From NCBI GenBank assembly GCA_046327745.1, contig JAXLXV010000026.1, positions 1-64,000 on the forward strand: DNA of 64,000 nt. Direction: 5' to 3'. Origin of the DNA: JABAQJ01 sp046327745 (lineage in GTDB: Bacteria > Gemmatimonadota > Gemmatimonadetes > Gemmatimonadales > Gemmatimonadaceae). Made by a program: the position numbers and the translations under genes. Under the pieces are notes generated by a model that had not been told where the DNA came from, did not search any database, and worked only from the letters and a program-made list of their open reading frames with translations. This document shows, in pieces, positions 1-10,300 of the stretch (positions within the stretch are counted from its first letter, which is position 1; each line of letters begins with the position of its first letter).

Positions 1-1
1 C

Positions 2-730
2 GTGATGCAGGGAGCGGAGGAAGCCGGGAACGCCGATGAACTGGTGAAGATCGTTCGCGACCAGATCCGCCGTGGAGCCGACTGGATCAAGGTGTACGCC
101 GACTATCGTTGGGGCGCCGACGGACGGACCCGCCCCGCCTTTACCGAAGAAGAGCTACGACGTGCGGTGGAGATTGCCGAGAGCAGCGGGCGTCACGTCG
201 TCGCCCACGCCAGCTCCGCCGAGGGCATCCGTCGGGCCGTGATGGCAGGCGTGGCAAATATCGAGCACGGCGATGGCGCCACGGAAGAAGTGTTCAAGCT
301 GATGGCCGCGCGCGGAGTCACGTTAGGCCCGACCCTGGCGGCGGGCGATGCGATTTCGCGTTATAGCGGCTGGCGACGTGGTGCCGACGCCGAGCCGCCG
401 CGCATCGCCGAGAAACGGGCGAGTTTCAAGCTGGCCTTGTCGCTGGGCGTCCCGATCATCAACTCGAGTGACGTGGGTGTCTTTACCCACGGCGAAAACT
501 ACCGCGAGGTGGAGCTGCTGGTGGACTATGGCATGACGCCGCTGCAGGCGGTGCGCACCGCCACTTCCGCGACGGCCAAGGGACTCGGCCTCTCGCAATC
601 GCTGGGCATGGTGAAAGCCGGACTGTGGGCGGATCTCATCGCGGTGCGCGGCGATCCGACGCGAGATATCACCGCGTTGCGTCAGGTGCCCTTTGTGATG
701 AAGAACGGCGTGGTCTACAAATCGCCTTGA
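2..730 (+). CDS. Secreted-type amidohydrolase, C-terminal part (5' end outside window)
   Basis: This is the C-terminal 242 residues of a metal-dependent amidohydrolase of the imidazolonepropionase-like type. The visible part has the expected order of motifs: a Lys in the WIKVY strand, His in VVAHAS, His in NIEHGD and the catalytic-type Asp in NSSDVG. It ends with the small beta domain (GLWADLIAVRGDP, then a VMKNG tail). The reading frame is open to the first base, so the GTG/ATG at the window edge is probably internal. It resembles the complete paralogues at 34487 and 62080, both of which carry signal peptides. The substrate cannot be told from sequence; members of the family hydrolyse cyclic amides or dipeptides such as Xaa-Pro. 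It converges on the permease gene, with only three bases between the two stops. Confidence 0.85.
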   Translation: MMQGAEEAGNADELVKIVRDQIRRGADWIKVYADYRWGADGRTRPAFTEEELRRAVEIAESSGRHVVAHASSAEGIRRAVMAGVANIEHGDGATEEVFKLMAARGVTLGPTLAAGDAISRYSGWRRGADAEPPRIAEKRASFKLALSLGVPIINSSDVGVFTHGENYREVELLVDYGMTPLQAVRTATSATAKGLGLSQSLGMVKAGLWADLIAVRGDPTRDITALRQVPFVMKNGVVYKSP

Positions 731-733
731 CCC

Positions 734-2062
734 TCAGCCGTCGCGGGCCACGGGCTGCACTCCACGCTTCCTGGCCATCGCATACAGCACAGGGCCCAAC
801 AGGATGCCGGTCGCCGAACCGAGGACGGCGGGAATTCCGTACTCGCCATCTCGGAACGCGAGCACAATCACCAGCGACAGCACGCTCGCCGGCAGCAGCG
901 CCAGGATGGTCACGCCAACCGTGTTCAACGGAATCCGGAAGGTCCCGCGGAGTTGCGGCTGCACGCGGCGTAATTGGATCAAGGCGCCGAACTCGAGGCC
1001 GAGCGCCAGCGCGTACAGCAGCACGTCGGCGATGACCAGGTCGCCAAAGCGAAGCGTGGCGAACAATGAGTAGAAGATCGCCGAGAAAATTACTGCGGCG
1101 CGTGGCGTGCCCCGAGCGTCCGTCCCTGCAACCACCTTCGGAAGAAATCCATCCTCCGCCATCACGAGGGCGATGCGCGAGTACACCAACAGCAACGCAT
1201 TGAACAGTGCGAGCGCGGAGACTAATCCGGCCAGCGCAATCCAAGCGGCCAACACTTGCCCCAGCACGCCGGGCACCGCCGATGTGGCAATCATTGGCCA
1301 CGCGCCCTCGCTCCAGGTTCGCCAGTCCGTTGCCGAAAGCGCTGGTAGCAGCGGAACGAAGTAGCCGAGCATAACGAGTGGGAGCGCGAATGCCAGCGCG
1401 CGCGGGTAGGTGCGCGAGGGATCGCGAATTTCCCCGCCCACAGTGGACGCGTTGTCCCATCCGATGTAGTTCCAGAGCGCCGTGGAGAGCCCCACGCTCA
1501 ATCCCGACACCACCCCCTCCCCTTCGCGCAGGAAGGGCTGCCACGGGACGTGAGAAGCGTTAGGCAGGGAGAGCACGCCGAGTAAGCCAAAGCCCAGCAG
1601 CACGATCGTCCCAGCGACAGTGGACACACGACCCACGGGAAGCGCACCGCGCAAGTTCACCGCCGTCGCACCCCAGATCACCACCAGCGACACCATCCAC
1701 TGCTCGGTCGAGGTCAACCCCGGGAAGAAGTACTTCAGGTACTGGTTGAAGAGCACCGGATAGATCGCCATGTCGACCAGCGAGTACAGCCAGGTGATCC
1801 ATCCATTCTGGAATGCCCAGAAATTCCCGAACGCCCGCTGAACCCAACGATAGTATCCCCCGTCCTCCGGCAGCATGCTCGCCAACTCGGCGATGATCAG
1901 CGTCTCTGGCAACGACCAGACGATCGGCACCAATAGCAGAATCAACAGGGCCATCCCCGGCCCCACGCCGGCCACGAGCCCCTCCGTGGTGAACGCTCCG
2001 CCCGAGATGTTGAAGTACATCACGAAGACGAGCGTGAGCGTGGTGAGGGATCGGCGAAGCAC
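734..2062 (-). CDS. APC-family amino acid/polyamine permease
   Basis: A 442-residue integral membrane protein with about 12 hydrophobic segments, typical of the amino acid-polyamine-organocation superfamily. The first segment carries the unwound Gly-rich motif (ISGGAF followed by EGLVAGVGPG) that binds the substrate carboxylate in this family. It is followed by a second helix with SLPETLIIAELASMLPEDGGYY, a family hallmark. The start at 2062 gives an N-terminus that leads directly into helix 1. Only about 80 bases separate it from the divergent BNR lipoprotein gene, so the two promoters must lie close together. It probably imports an amino acid or oligoamine; the specific substrate is not deducible. 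Confidence 0.85.
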   Translation of the reverse strand: MLRRSLTTLTLVFVMYFNISGGAFTTEGLVAGVGPGMALLILLLVPIVWSLPETLIIAELASMLPEDGGYYRWVQRAFGNFWAFQNGWITWLYSLVDMAIYPVLFNQYLKYFFPGLTSTEQWMVSLVVIWGATAVNLRGALPVGRVSTVAGTIVLLGFGLLGVLSLPNASHVPWQPFLREGEGVVSGLSVGLSTALWNYIGWDNASTVGGEIRDPSRTYPRALAFALPLVMLGYFVPLLPALSATDWRTWSEGAWPMIATSAVPGVLGQVLAAWIALAGLVSALALFNALLLVYSRIALVMAEDGFLPKVVAGTDARGTPRAAVIFSAIFYSLFATLRFGDLVIADVLLYALALGLEFGALIQLRRVQPQLRGTFRIPLNTVGVTILALLPASVLSLVIVLAFRDGEYGIPAVLGSATGILLGPVLYAMARKRGVQPVARDG

Positions 2063-2145
2063 GCGGATTACAGGTGGGAAGTGGCAGTGCGTGGGAGCGG
2101 CGGCGTGATGTTGACCCCGTCGCGCGCGCTCGTCAATGTTCGGTC

Positions 2146-3378
2146 ATGCCTTCCCGCCTGGCAGGACTTCATCGTTTGCACGTCGGCCTGATTTTCGTGG
2201 CATGCGCCTGCGCACGGGAGGCATCCACGCCACCGATCACCGAGTTCCACCTGATCCCAGGTCCGGCCGGTCCGCAAAGTGGCGAGAGTAGTTTGGCCGC
2301 GGACGCCACAGGAACGCTGCACATGACGTGGCTGGAGCGGTTGCCCGATTCGAGCGTAGCCCTGCGGTATGCGCAGCGAAGCGGTGAACGTTGGGACAGC
2401 ACGCGCACGATCGCCGTCCGACGCGATCTCTTCGTGAACTGGGCTGATTTCCCAACGGTGTCGAGCACCGCGTCTGGTCGCGTGCTGGTGCACTGGCTGC
2501 AGCGATCGACGGCGAGCAAGTACTCGTACGACGCCCACCTGGTTTCGTCGACGGATGCCGGCGTGAGCTGGAGCCCACCCATCAGGCTCCACACGGACAG
2601 CTCGGCCAGCGAGCACGGATTTGTGTCATTTGTCCCGGTGGCCGACTCGGCGATGGCATTCTGGTTGGACGGTCGGGACACGAAGGGCGGCGAGGGTCAC
2701 GATCACGGGGCGATGCAGGTTCGGGGCGCCTCAATATCGCGAACGGGATCGTTAGGTCCGGAAATGTCGGTGGATGCGCGAACGTGCGATTGCTGCCAGA
2801 CGGCGGCGGCGCTCAGCGCCCGTGGCCCGGTCGTCGCCTATCGAGACCGGAGCGACGATGAGGTGCGAGACATTGTGGTTTCACGCCTGAACGGCGACGC
2901 ATGGACGCCGGCGGTAAAGGTGCACGACGATCACTGGCAGATCGACGCGTGCCCGGTCAACGGCCCGGCGATTTTTGCAAGCGGTGACACCGTGGCGGTG
3001 GCCTGGTTCACCGCCGCGCGCGACACGGCAAAGGTGCAGCTGGCGGTTTCCACCGACGCCGGAGCCACGTTTGGACCCCCAGTACGCATCGATGGCGGAA
3101 ACCCCGCGGGGCGCGTATCCCTGACGCCAGATGGGAAAGGCGCGCTGATCGTGGCCTGGGTGGAGCGCCTGACCGGTGAGAACGCCGAGGTTCGGGCACG
3201 CCGCGTGACGTTTGACGGGCACGCCTCCAGCCCCACGGTGATCACGAAGTCCTCGGCGGCACGGGCGAGCGGATTCCCTCGACTCGCTCGAGCGGGAACG
3301 CGGCTCTATGCCTCGTGGACGCAACCGGGCGACACCGCGCGGGTCCTGGTCGCGGTGGCCGAGCTTGAGCAGAGGTAG
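2146..3378 (+). CDS. BNR-repeat (sialidase-fold) lipoprotein with Cys clusters
   Basis: A 410-residue exported protein of the sialidase/BNR beta-propeller superfamily. I chose the ATG at 2146 because it gives a short basic N-terminus, a hydrophobic stretch and a Cys-rich lipobox (VACAC) within 25 residues; an upstream in-frame start would bury this. Repeated Ser/Thr-x-Asp-x-Gly-x-x-Trp/Phe Asp-box motifs (for example STDAGVSW and STDAGATF) support the propeller. Two Cys motifs are unusual: CDCC near residue 230 and DACPVNGP near residue 280. They could bind metal or form disulfides. The stop is four bases before the next lipoprotein, a TlpA-like thiol oxidoreductase, so the two are probably cotranscribed and cofunctional. 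Confidence 0.75.
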   Translation: MPSRLAGLHRLHVGLIFVACACAREASTPPITEFHLIPGPAGPQSGESSLAADATGTLHMTWLERLPDSSVALRYAQRSGERWDSTRTIAVRRDLFVNWADFPTVSSTASGRVLVHWLQRSTASKYSYDAHLVSSTDAGVSWSPPIRLHTDSSASEHGFVSFVPVADSAMAFWLDGRDTKGGEGHDHGAMQVRGASISRTGSLGPEMSVDARTCDCCQTAAALSARGPVVAYRDRSDDEVRDIVVSRLNGDAWTPAVKVHDDHWQIDACPVNGPAIFASGDTVAVAWFTAARDTAKVQLAVSTDAGATFGPPVRIDGGNPAGRVSLTPDGKGALIVAWVERLTGENAEVRARRVTFDGHASSPTVITKSSAARASGFPRLARAGTRLYASWTQPGDTARVLVAVAELEQR

Positions 3379-3382
3379 GGTG

Positions 3383-3895
3383 ATGCGAACGACATGGGCC
3401 GCGGCGCTGATGCTGGTGTCAGCCTGCTCGGGTGACGCCAAGGTCCCGCGTGCCATCACGCTCGGGCAACCTGCCCCGGTGTATACGGCTCTTTCACTCC
3501 GTGGCGATCGCGTGGCCACTTCGGCGCTCAAGGGGCGGGTCGTCCTCCTGAACGTTTGGGCCACCTGGTGCGCACCATGTCGCGACGAAATCCCCTTCCT
3601 CCAGCAGCTGCATCAGACGAAAGCCAAGGACGGATTGGAGCTGGTCGGCGTGAGCATTGACTCGCAAGGCGAGGACGAAAAGGTCAGCGAGTTCGCCCGG
3701 GACATTGGCATGACCTACACCATCTGGCGCGACCCGGACCAGCGCATTCTCTCGGAGTACATGGCCATCGGCGTACCAGCGTCGTACCTGATCGACCGGC
3801 AGGGCGTGTTGCGTTGGAAACATGTGGGCATCGTGCGCGCGACCGATGCGGTCTTTCTGGCGTCCCTCGACAGCGCCCTCGCCGCTACGCCCTAG
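3383..3895 (+). CDS. TlpA/ResA-like thioredoxin-fold lipoprotein
   Basis: A 170-residue AhpC/TSA- or TlpA-like thioredoxin-fold protein anchored by a lipobox (LVSAC). The active site WCAPC lies near residue 57, in the standard FLNVWATWC-type context. A cis-Pro segment (GVPASYLID) comes later, as in ResA and TlpA. The start at 3383 immediately follows the stop of the BNR gene and keeps the lipoprotein signal at the N-terminus. It should act in the periplasm, reducing or shuttling disulfides, or as a peroxide or cytochrome-maturation partner. Its natural candidate client is the Cys-rich neighbour. It converges on the tryptophanase gene, with two bases between the stops. Confidence 0.88.
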   Translation: MRTTWAAALMLVSACSGDAKVPRAITLGQPAPVYTALSLRGDRVATSALKGRVVLLNVWATWCAPCRDEIPFLQQLHQTKAKDGLELVGVSIDSQGEDEKVSEFARDIGMTYTIWRDPDQRILSEYMAIGVPASYLIDRQGVLRWKHVGIVRATDAVFLASLDSALAATP

Positions 3896-3897
3896 GG

Positions 3898-5283
3898 CTA
3901 CCAGCCCGTCGGATCCAACGGCTGCATCTTCACTGTGAAGTGACGGAGTGCCGGCGGCTGCTCCACAATGCGCATGCCGCGCAGTCGTTCACGGTGGGTC
4001 ATCACGTACGTCACGACATCGGCCACGTAATCCACATGGCTCTGCGTGTACACTCGCCGCGGAAAGGCCAGTCGCACGAGTTCCATCGCCGCCGGTTTTT
4101 CACTGCCGTCCGGCTGCTGTCCGAACATGACGCTGCCGATCTCCACGCCCCGGACTCCTCCCTCCAGGTACAACACGCAGGACAGCGCCCACGCCGGATA
4201 TTGCGATGGCGGGATGTGCGGCAGCATGGCGCGAGCGTCCAGGTAGAGGGCGTGTCCGCCAGGCGGCTGCACCATCGGGACCCCTGCTTGGTTCAGCTTT
4301 TCCGATAGGTACTCGATCGACCGGATGCGATATCGCAGGTAGTCATCATGCAGCGCCTCGCGCAGCCCGACAGCGATCGCTTCCAAGTCGTAGCCCGCCA
4401 ACCCGCCATACGTCACGAAGCCTTCCGTGAGAATGAGGTTGTTGCGGCATCGCTGCGCCAACGTGTCATCGTTCAGTGCCAGAAAACCACCGATGTTCGC
4501 CATGCCGTCCTTCTTGGCGCTCATGGTGCAACCCACGACGTGCGAGAACATCTCCTGCGCGATTGTCATCGGCGACTTGTCCTGATACCCCGGCTCGCGC
4601 ATGTGAATGAACCACGCGTTCTCCGCGAAACGGCAGGCGTCCAGGTACAACGGTACGCCAAAACGATCGCAGATCTCGCGGGCGGCGCGGATGTTGGCGA
4701 GGGACACCGGCTGGCCGCCACCCGAGTTGTTGGTGACGGTGATCATCGCCAATGGCACCTTGCCCGGATTGTCGCGCAGCACTTGTTCGAGCTTGAACAA
4801 GTCGATGTTGCCCTTGAACGGGTGGATTGTCCCGGGCTCGCGCGCTTCGGCAATGGGAATGTCCAGCGCGATGGCTCCGCGATCCTCGATGTTCGCCCGT
4901 GTGGTGTCGAAGTGCGTGTTGTTCGGCACGATATCGCCGGGCTTCAGCATCGTCGTGAACAGGATGCGTTCCGCAGCCCGTCCCTGGTGCGTCGGCAACA
5001 CGTGCTTGAGCGCCGTGATGTCACGCACCGCCTGCTCGAAGGCGAAGAACGACCGCGCGCCGGCATACGATTCATCGCTCCGCATCATGGCCGACCATTG
5101 ATCGGCCGACAATGCGCCCGTGCCTGAATCGGTTAACAGGTCGATCAGGACGTCGCTGGCACGAAGCTGGAAGACATTGTAGTGCGCGGCCCGGAGCGCT
5201 TGCGAGCGCTCATCGCGCGTCCGCTGGCTGATAGGTTCAACCGAACGGATGCGAAAGGGTTCGATGATCGTATGCGTAAACAT
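3898..5283 (-). CDS. tnaA: Tryptophanase (tryptophan indole-lyase)
   Basis: A 461-residue PLP enzyme of the beta-eliminating lyase family, expected to cleave tryptophan to indole, pyruvate and ammonia. The PLP lysine is the second Lys of SAKKDG, near residue 258. Tyrosine phenol-lyase is the close alternative. Two positions argue for tryptophanase: the FDTT motif carries Asp where phenol-lyase has Thr, and GVEIG carries Ile where phenol-lyase has Arg. Other segments, such as the YGGLAGYDLEAIAVGLREA stretch, look more phenol-lyase-like, so it is an outlier within its family. I chose the ATG at 5283 because family members begin about seven residues before EPFRI; the longer ORF would add 22 low-complexity residues. 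No Shine-Dalgarno is obvious. It is divergent from the PfpI-like gene. Confidence 0.88.
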   Translation of the reverse strand: MFTHTIIEPFRIRSVEPISQRTRDERSQALRAAHYNVFQLRASDVLIDLLTDSGTGALSADQWSAMMRSDESYAGARSFFAFEQAVRDITALKHVLPTHQGRAAERILFTTMLKPGDIVPNNTHFDTTRANIEDRGAIALDIPIAEAREPGTIHPFKGNIDLFKLEQVLRDNPGKVPLAMITVTNNSGGGQPVSLANIRAAREICDRFGVPLYLDACRFAENAWFIHMREPGYQDKSPMTIAQEMFSHVVGCTMSAKKDGMANIGGFLALNDDTLAQRCRNNLILTEGFVTYGGLAGYDLEAIAVGLREALHDDYLRYRIRSIEYLSEKLNQAGVPMVQPPGGHALYLDARAMLPHIPPSQYPAWALSCVLYLEGGVRGVEIGSVMFGQQPDGSEKPAAMELVRLAFPRRVYTQSHVDYVADVVTYVMTHRERLRGMRIVEQPPALRHFTVKMQPLDPTGW

Positions 5284-5389
5284 GCCGGAAAACGTCGACC
5301 CCGGCGGACTCCCGGGGCACGGGAGATACCCACCCGTGTTGTCGGACAATCCCTTATGATGTAGGGGTCCCTGCCCCCGAGTACTCCCC

Positions 5390-5992
5390 GTGCCCCTCTC
5401 GACAGGCGTCCTGATTTTTGATGAAGTCGAGGTCCTCGACTTCGCCGGTCCCTTCGAGGTCTTCTCCGTCTGCGGTCGACGTCAGAAGCTCGAACCGTTC
5501 CGAGTGTTTACGGTGTCGGAGCGCCCCGGTCCGGTACTGGCCCGCAACAAGTTGAGCATCAATCCCACGTATTCCTTCCTGGACTGTCCGCGCATGGACA
5601 TCCTGGTTGTGCCTGGCGGATACGGAACGCGGCGCGAGATGCACAACCCCGTCATGTTGGAGTGGATCGCGGCACGCGCCCGCGAGGTGCAATATCTCCT
5701 CTCCGTCTGTTCCGGGGCCCTGATGCTCGGCGCGGCGGGTCAGCTGGATGGCCTGTCGGCCACCACGCACTTCATGGCGCTTGATGAATTGCGCGCCGTC
5801 GCCCCACGCACCGACATCAAGGACAACCTGCGCATCGTCGACAACGGGCGCGTCATTCTTTCGGCGGGAGTGAGCGCGGGCATCGACATGTCGCTCCACG
5901 CGGTGGCACGCATCCTGGGCGCCGACATGGCCCGCGAAACCGCGCAATACATGGAATACGAGGGCAACTGGGAGGAACGGGAGCGGCGTTAG
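5390..5992 (+). CDS. DJ-1/PfpI family protein, isonitrile hydratase-like
   Basis: A 200-residue class-I glutamine-amidotransferase-fold protein. The nucleophile elbow is VCSGALMLGAAG, with the Cys near residue 104. It is followed by a SATTHF segment that matches isonitrile hydratase-type DJ-1 proteins and the amidase part of AraC regulators. No DNA-binding domain is attached. It starts with GTG at 5390 and is divergent from tryptophanase across roughly 105 bases, which suggests shared regulation but does not prove it. Possible roles are isonitrile hydration, glyoxalase-like detoxification or an uncharacterised hydrolase. Confidence 0.8.
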   Translation: MPLSTGVLIFDEVEVLDFAGPFEVFSVCGRRQKLEPFRVFTVSERPGPVLARNKLSINPTYSFLDCPRMDILVVPGGYGTRREMHNPVMLEWIAARAREVQYLLSVCSGALMLGAAGQLDGLSATTHFMALDELRAVAPRTDIKDNLRIVDNGRVILSAGVSAGIDMSLHAVARILGADMARETAQYMEYEGNWEERERR

Positions 5993-6035
5993 GCGCCGGC
6001 GATCACTCGCCGGCCGCCCACGCGCTCACCACGGG

Positions 6036-7016
6036 TCAGCTCTTCTTTCCGACGAGCGACTTCTTGACCCAGCCTTCGCCGTTCGAACCCTGCACCTTGA
6101 GGAAGCCTTCGCTCTCCTCGCCAAGGAAGACGAGTTCGTCCGCCTTCTTGAGCTGCCCCACGACCTTGGCCGCGTCTTTCGGCTCGGCAAGCAACTTGAT
6201 GTTGTCGATCTTGGGAGCCAACACGGTGCCTTCGGGGAAGGTGGCACCCGCCTTGACGTCCGCGCCGGAGAGCCCCGCGGTCTTGAACTTGTCAGCCCGA
6301 GCCATGAGGTCCGGGTCCGCCTTCACGGCCGTGACGATGTTGTTGAAGTTGTCGAGGTACGAAGCGGCGATGATCTTGCCTTCGGGGGTATTGGTGTAGC
6401 CACCCACGCCCGCCACGGCTCCGCCGACAAAGCCCAGGGCTCCCAGGGAGAAGTCCGTCTTCTTGGCCTTCCCCTCGGCAGCTGCAACCTGCACCGTCGT
6501 GCGGGCGTCAGCCACGAGCATGCTGGTCTGCGCTTCCTTGAACTTGGCCCCCCCACCCACCGCGGCCAGCACCGGATTCTTCCTGCCTAACAAGCCGCCC
6601 ACCGCGCCACCAACACCACCCGAGTTGCCGGAGGCAATCACCACCGCCGGCGTGAGGATGAAATCCGCGGCTTTCATCATCCCGCCGCCCATGTTCTCGT
6701 CTTGCTGCATCTCGCCATTCTTGGCCAGATCACGCTCCTGCTTGATGTTGTTGAGCGCCTGACCGCGCTCCACCACTACAAAGCACTTGGACTGCTGGAC
6801 CATCATGCGAATGAGGCCCGTGGGCGATCCGAGCTGATAACGCTGCAAGGCCACGAGATACTCGTTCTGTGGTTCCACGACGGCCAGCGTGCCAATTGGC
6901 TTGTCACACTTCTGGATCTGGTCCTTGGTGTCCTGGGCACTCACAGGGACGGCCAACGCCGCGCACAGGGCGGGGACTCCTGCAAACACCGTGAGAGCGG
7001 AACGTCGCATCAGCAA
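6036..7016 (-). CDS. CsgG/HfaB-like secreted protein with C-terminal SH3 domain
   Basis: A 326-residue exported protein. The N-terminus is a signal peptide ending in VSAQD. The central part matches the CsgG/HfaB curli-transport superfamily: VVERGQALNNIKQER, then an ADFILTPAVV strand and a long Gly-rich segment. The last 80 residues look like a bacterial SH3 domain (KLLAEPKDAAKVV, then DELVFLGEE and GWVKKSLV). No lipobox Cys follows the signal, so it may be periplasmic rather than a lipoprotein like CsgG. A second Met two codons in (7010) is an equally good start. It may assemble or recognise envelope structures; the exact role is unknown. Confidence 0.7.
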   Translation of the reverse strand: MLMRRSALTVFAGVPALCAALAVPVSAQDTKDQIQKCDKPIGTLAVVEPQNEYLVALQRYQLGSPTGLIRMMVQQSKCFVVVERGQALNNIKQERDLAKNGEMQQDENMGGGMMKAADFILTPAVVIASGNSGGVGGAVGGLLGRKNPVLAAVGGGAKFKEAQTSMLVADARTTVQVAAAEGKAKKTDFSLGALGFVGGAVAGVGGYTNTPEGKIIAASYLDNFNNIVTAVKADPDLMARADKFKTAGLSGADVKAGATFPEGTVLAPKIDNIKLLAEPKDAAKVVGQLKKADELVFLGEESEGFLKVQGSNGEGWVKKSLVGKKS

Positions 7017-7315
7017 AAACCTCCGAGTGGGGACATGGCGGGCGGTTGGCCAGGCGGTCGCGTGCGGCGGTCATTGGCCACCCAGCGACGCTATGCGAAA
7101 AAACGGGAGAGATCCTGTCACCGTCGGGCCTAAACATAGCGTGTAAATCATCCCTCGGTCCAATGGGAATTTGGCCTTCGTTTCAATCATCGCCGCCCGG
7201 GCCCTGTCGCGACGCACTAAACACCGTCGCAACACCGCCCTGCTCTTCCAGCCGTCGCGGAGGTGCGTTACCGTGGGCTCAGTTCACACGCTTCCCGACT
7301 CCCGACTATCGTCCC

Positions 7316-10300
7316 ATGCGTTCGAGCCTGACCATTCCCGTCCTGATCGCCCTGAGCCTGGTGACGGCACCAGCATCCGCACAGGACAGCCCCTTTGCGT
7401 CCCTGCGCTTTCGGAACATCGGTCCGGCGAACATGAGTGGGCGCATCACTGATGTCGCCGTCAACGAGTCCAACACGTTCGAGTTTTACGTGTCCAGCGC
7501 CACCGGCGGCGTCTGGAAGACAACCGACAACGGCGTGACTTGGGCCCCGGTGTTCGACCGCGAGCGCACGCACTCCGTGGGAAGCCTTGCCGTGGATCAG
7601 CGCAATCCGCGCACGGTCTGGGTGGGCACGGGCGAAGCCACCAACCGTCAGAGTTCGAGCTGGGGAGACGGCGTGTACAAGTCGACCGACGGTGGGCAGC
7701 ACTGGGAGAACATGGGACTGCGCGAAGGCCGACACGTCGCGCGCATCGCGATCGATCCTACGAACTCCGATGTCGTGTACGTCGCGGTACCCGGACACCT
7801 TTGGGGACCCAATCCGGAGCGCGGCTTATACAAGACGACAGACGGCGGACGTACGTGGTCCCTGATCCTCAAGAAGGATGAGGATACCGGTGTTGTGGAC
7901 TTGGCGATCGATCCGACGGACCCAAATATCGTCTACGCCGCAACGTACCAGCGACGTCGGCAACCTTTCGGCTTCGTCGGCGGCGGACCGGGGAGTGCCC
8001 TGTACAAGAGCACGGACGCCGGCCGCACCTGGAAGCAGCTGACGCGCGGACTTCCAACGACGCAGCTCGGCCGCATTGGCATTTCGATCTACCGTAAGGA
8101 CCCGCACGTCGTGTACCTCTGCGTCGAGCAAGGCGAGCGCTACACATCGTCCATCTCGTACGACAAGCGTCTCGCGGGAATCTTTCGTTCCGACGACAAG
8201 GGCGAAACGTGGCGGGCCATGGGTGACTGGAACCCGCGGCCGGCGTACTCTTCGCAAATTCGTGTGGACCCCAGCGACCAGAGTCGCATCTACATGGTCG
8301 CGTATTCGTTCAGCGACGACAGCGGCAAGACCTTCAAGTCGCCGCGTCAGTCGCTGCATGGCGACGATCGCATTGTGTGGGTAGACCCAAAGGACTCGCG
8401 TCACCTCATCAAAGGCGATGACGGCGGTGTTGGGATCAGTTACGATCGCGGCGTCAAGTGGCTGTATGTCTCCTCGCTCCCGGTCTCGCAGTTTTACCAC
8501 GTCAGTGCCAGCACGTCCTCGCCCTACTTCGTCTGCGGCGGCTTGCAGGATAACGGGAGCTGGTGCGGGCCAAGTCGGACGTTTTCGACACAAGGGATCC
8601 TCAATGACGATTGGTACCGCGTGGGCGGGGGCGACGGCTTCAACAACGTCATCGACACCACGGACAACCGAACGGTCTACTCATCCTCGCAGTACCTGGG
8701 CATCACCCGCGTCGATGTGAAGACCCTCGAAGCCAAGAACATTCGACCCACCGTGAAGGAGGGCGAGGGTCCGAAGCTGGGGAACTGGGGGGCACCCGAC
8801 CCGCGCGTGGGAAAGAAGATTCCTCCCGCGGGGTGGAACTCGCCGTTCATCATCTCGCCGCACACCGCGGGCACCGTGTTCGCCGGGATGGCAGTGCTGT
8901 GGACCAGCAACAACCGCGGCGACACGTGGCGGTCGTTAGGTAATCCCACCACCGGGGTTGATCGCCGCACGCTCACGATCATGGGACAGGCGCCGGAGCA
9001 ACCCACCCTGTCTCTGGATGACGGCGTGTCCTACTACCCGACGGTGTCCGCCGTGGCCGAATCGCCGCGAACCGCCGGTACCCTATGGGTTGGAACTGAC
9101 GACGGTAACCTTCAGCGGTCCACTGATGGCGGCCGGACGTGGACGAACGTTGTGGCAAACATTCCGGGATTGCCGAAAGGCACGTGGGTGGCTGCCGTGA
9201 CTCCGTCCCGCCACGCGGCCAACACTGTGTACGCGGCCTTCGACGGCCACCAAGCGGACGACTATCGGAACTACCTCTTCAAGTCGACCGACAACGGCGC
9301 GACGTGGACCTCACTACTGGGTGACCTGCCCTCTGAACGCGCGATCCACGCCGTCGTCGAAGACCCGCGCAATCCCGCCGTGTTGTACCTGGGGACCGAG
9401 TTTGGCCTCTACCTCACGGTAGATGGCGGAGCGCACTGGATCTGGCTGCGCAACAACATGCCCACGGTGCCCGTGAATGATCTGGTGATTCAGCCGCGTG
9501 AAAACGACTTGGTGCTGGCTACGCACGGACGGGGGGTCTGGATCCTTGACCAGATCAGCGCCTTGCAGGAGCTGACACCGGCCGTCGCCGCATCACCGCT
9601 GCACCTGTTCTCCATCAGCCCGGCCGAGATGACGCGGATGACCAGCACCAAGGCGCACGCCGGCGACATGATCTTTCGCGGTGAGAATCCGCCGAATGGC
9701 GCGCTGATCGACTTCTACCTCAACGCTCCCGCGCGGCCTGGAACGGCGTCCCTGCACATTCTCTCCACCACCGGGTCCGAGGTGGCCACGGTGCCACTCG
9801 ACTCCACACTCGGCGCGGGCGTGCACCGAGCCGTGTGGAACCTGCGTCGACCGGCGTTGCGGGAGGCCGCGGGTGCATCCGACGACGACGATGGATTTGG
9901 TGGCGGACTTCCCGGTCGGTTGGTCGACCCCGGGACGTACGTCGCCCGCCTCACGGTGGGCGGCACCAGCGTCGAACAACGATTCACCGTGCGCGAAGAT
10001 CCACGGGTGTCTCTCACGTTGGCTCAACGAAAGACGTGGACCGGCTCGTTGGACCGCATCGCCGAACTCTATCGGGCGGCGAATGCTCTGGCCGATTCGG
10101 CGCGTGCCGAACAGAAGCGCCTCCAAAGCTCGGGCTCGTCGGACGCCAAGCGCTTGGCGGAGGTGCGCGACATCGCCGAGACCGCCGGCGAGTTGGTGCA
10201 GCGAATCGCCGCACTGTACGGAAACGTCGTGCGCGTCTCGGAGCCGCCGACGACCGACCAGGGAGCGCAAATGGGCTACTTCCCTTCGGTGCTCCAGTCC

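Noticed and set aside
669..1544. Long open frame antisense to the permease
   Set aside because: It is Arg/Gly-rich, has no family match and runs along a well-supported membrane protein gene. It is the usual GC-rich antisense shadow.
4348..5127. Plus-strand open frame across the tryptophanase gene
   Set aside because: High Arg/Val/His content, no domain and no ribosome-binding site. The tryptophanase reading is certain.
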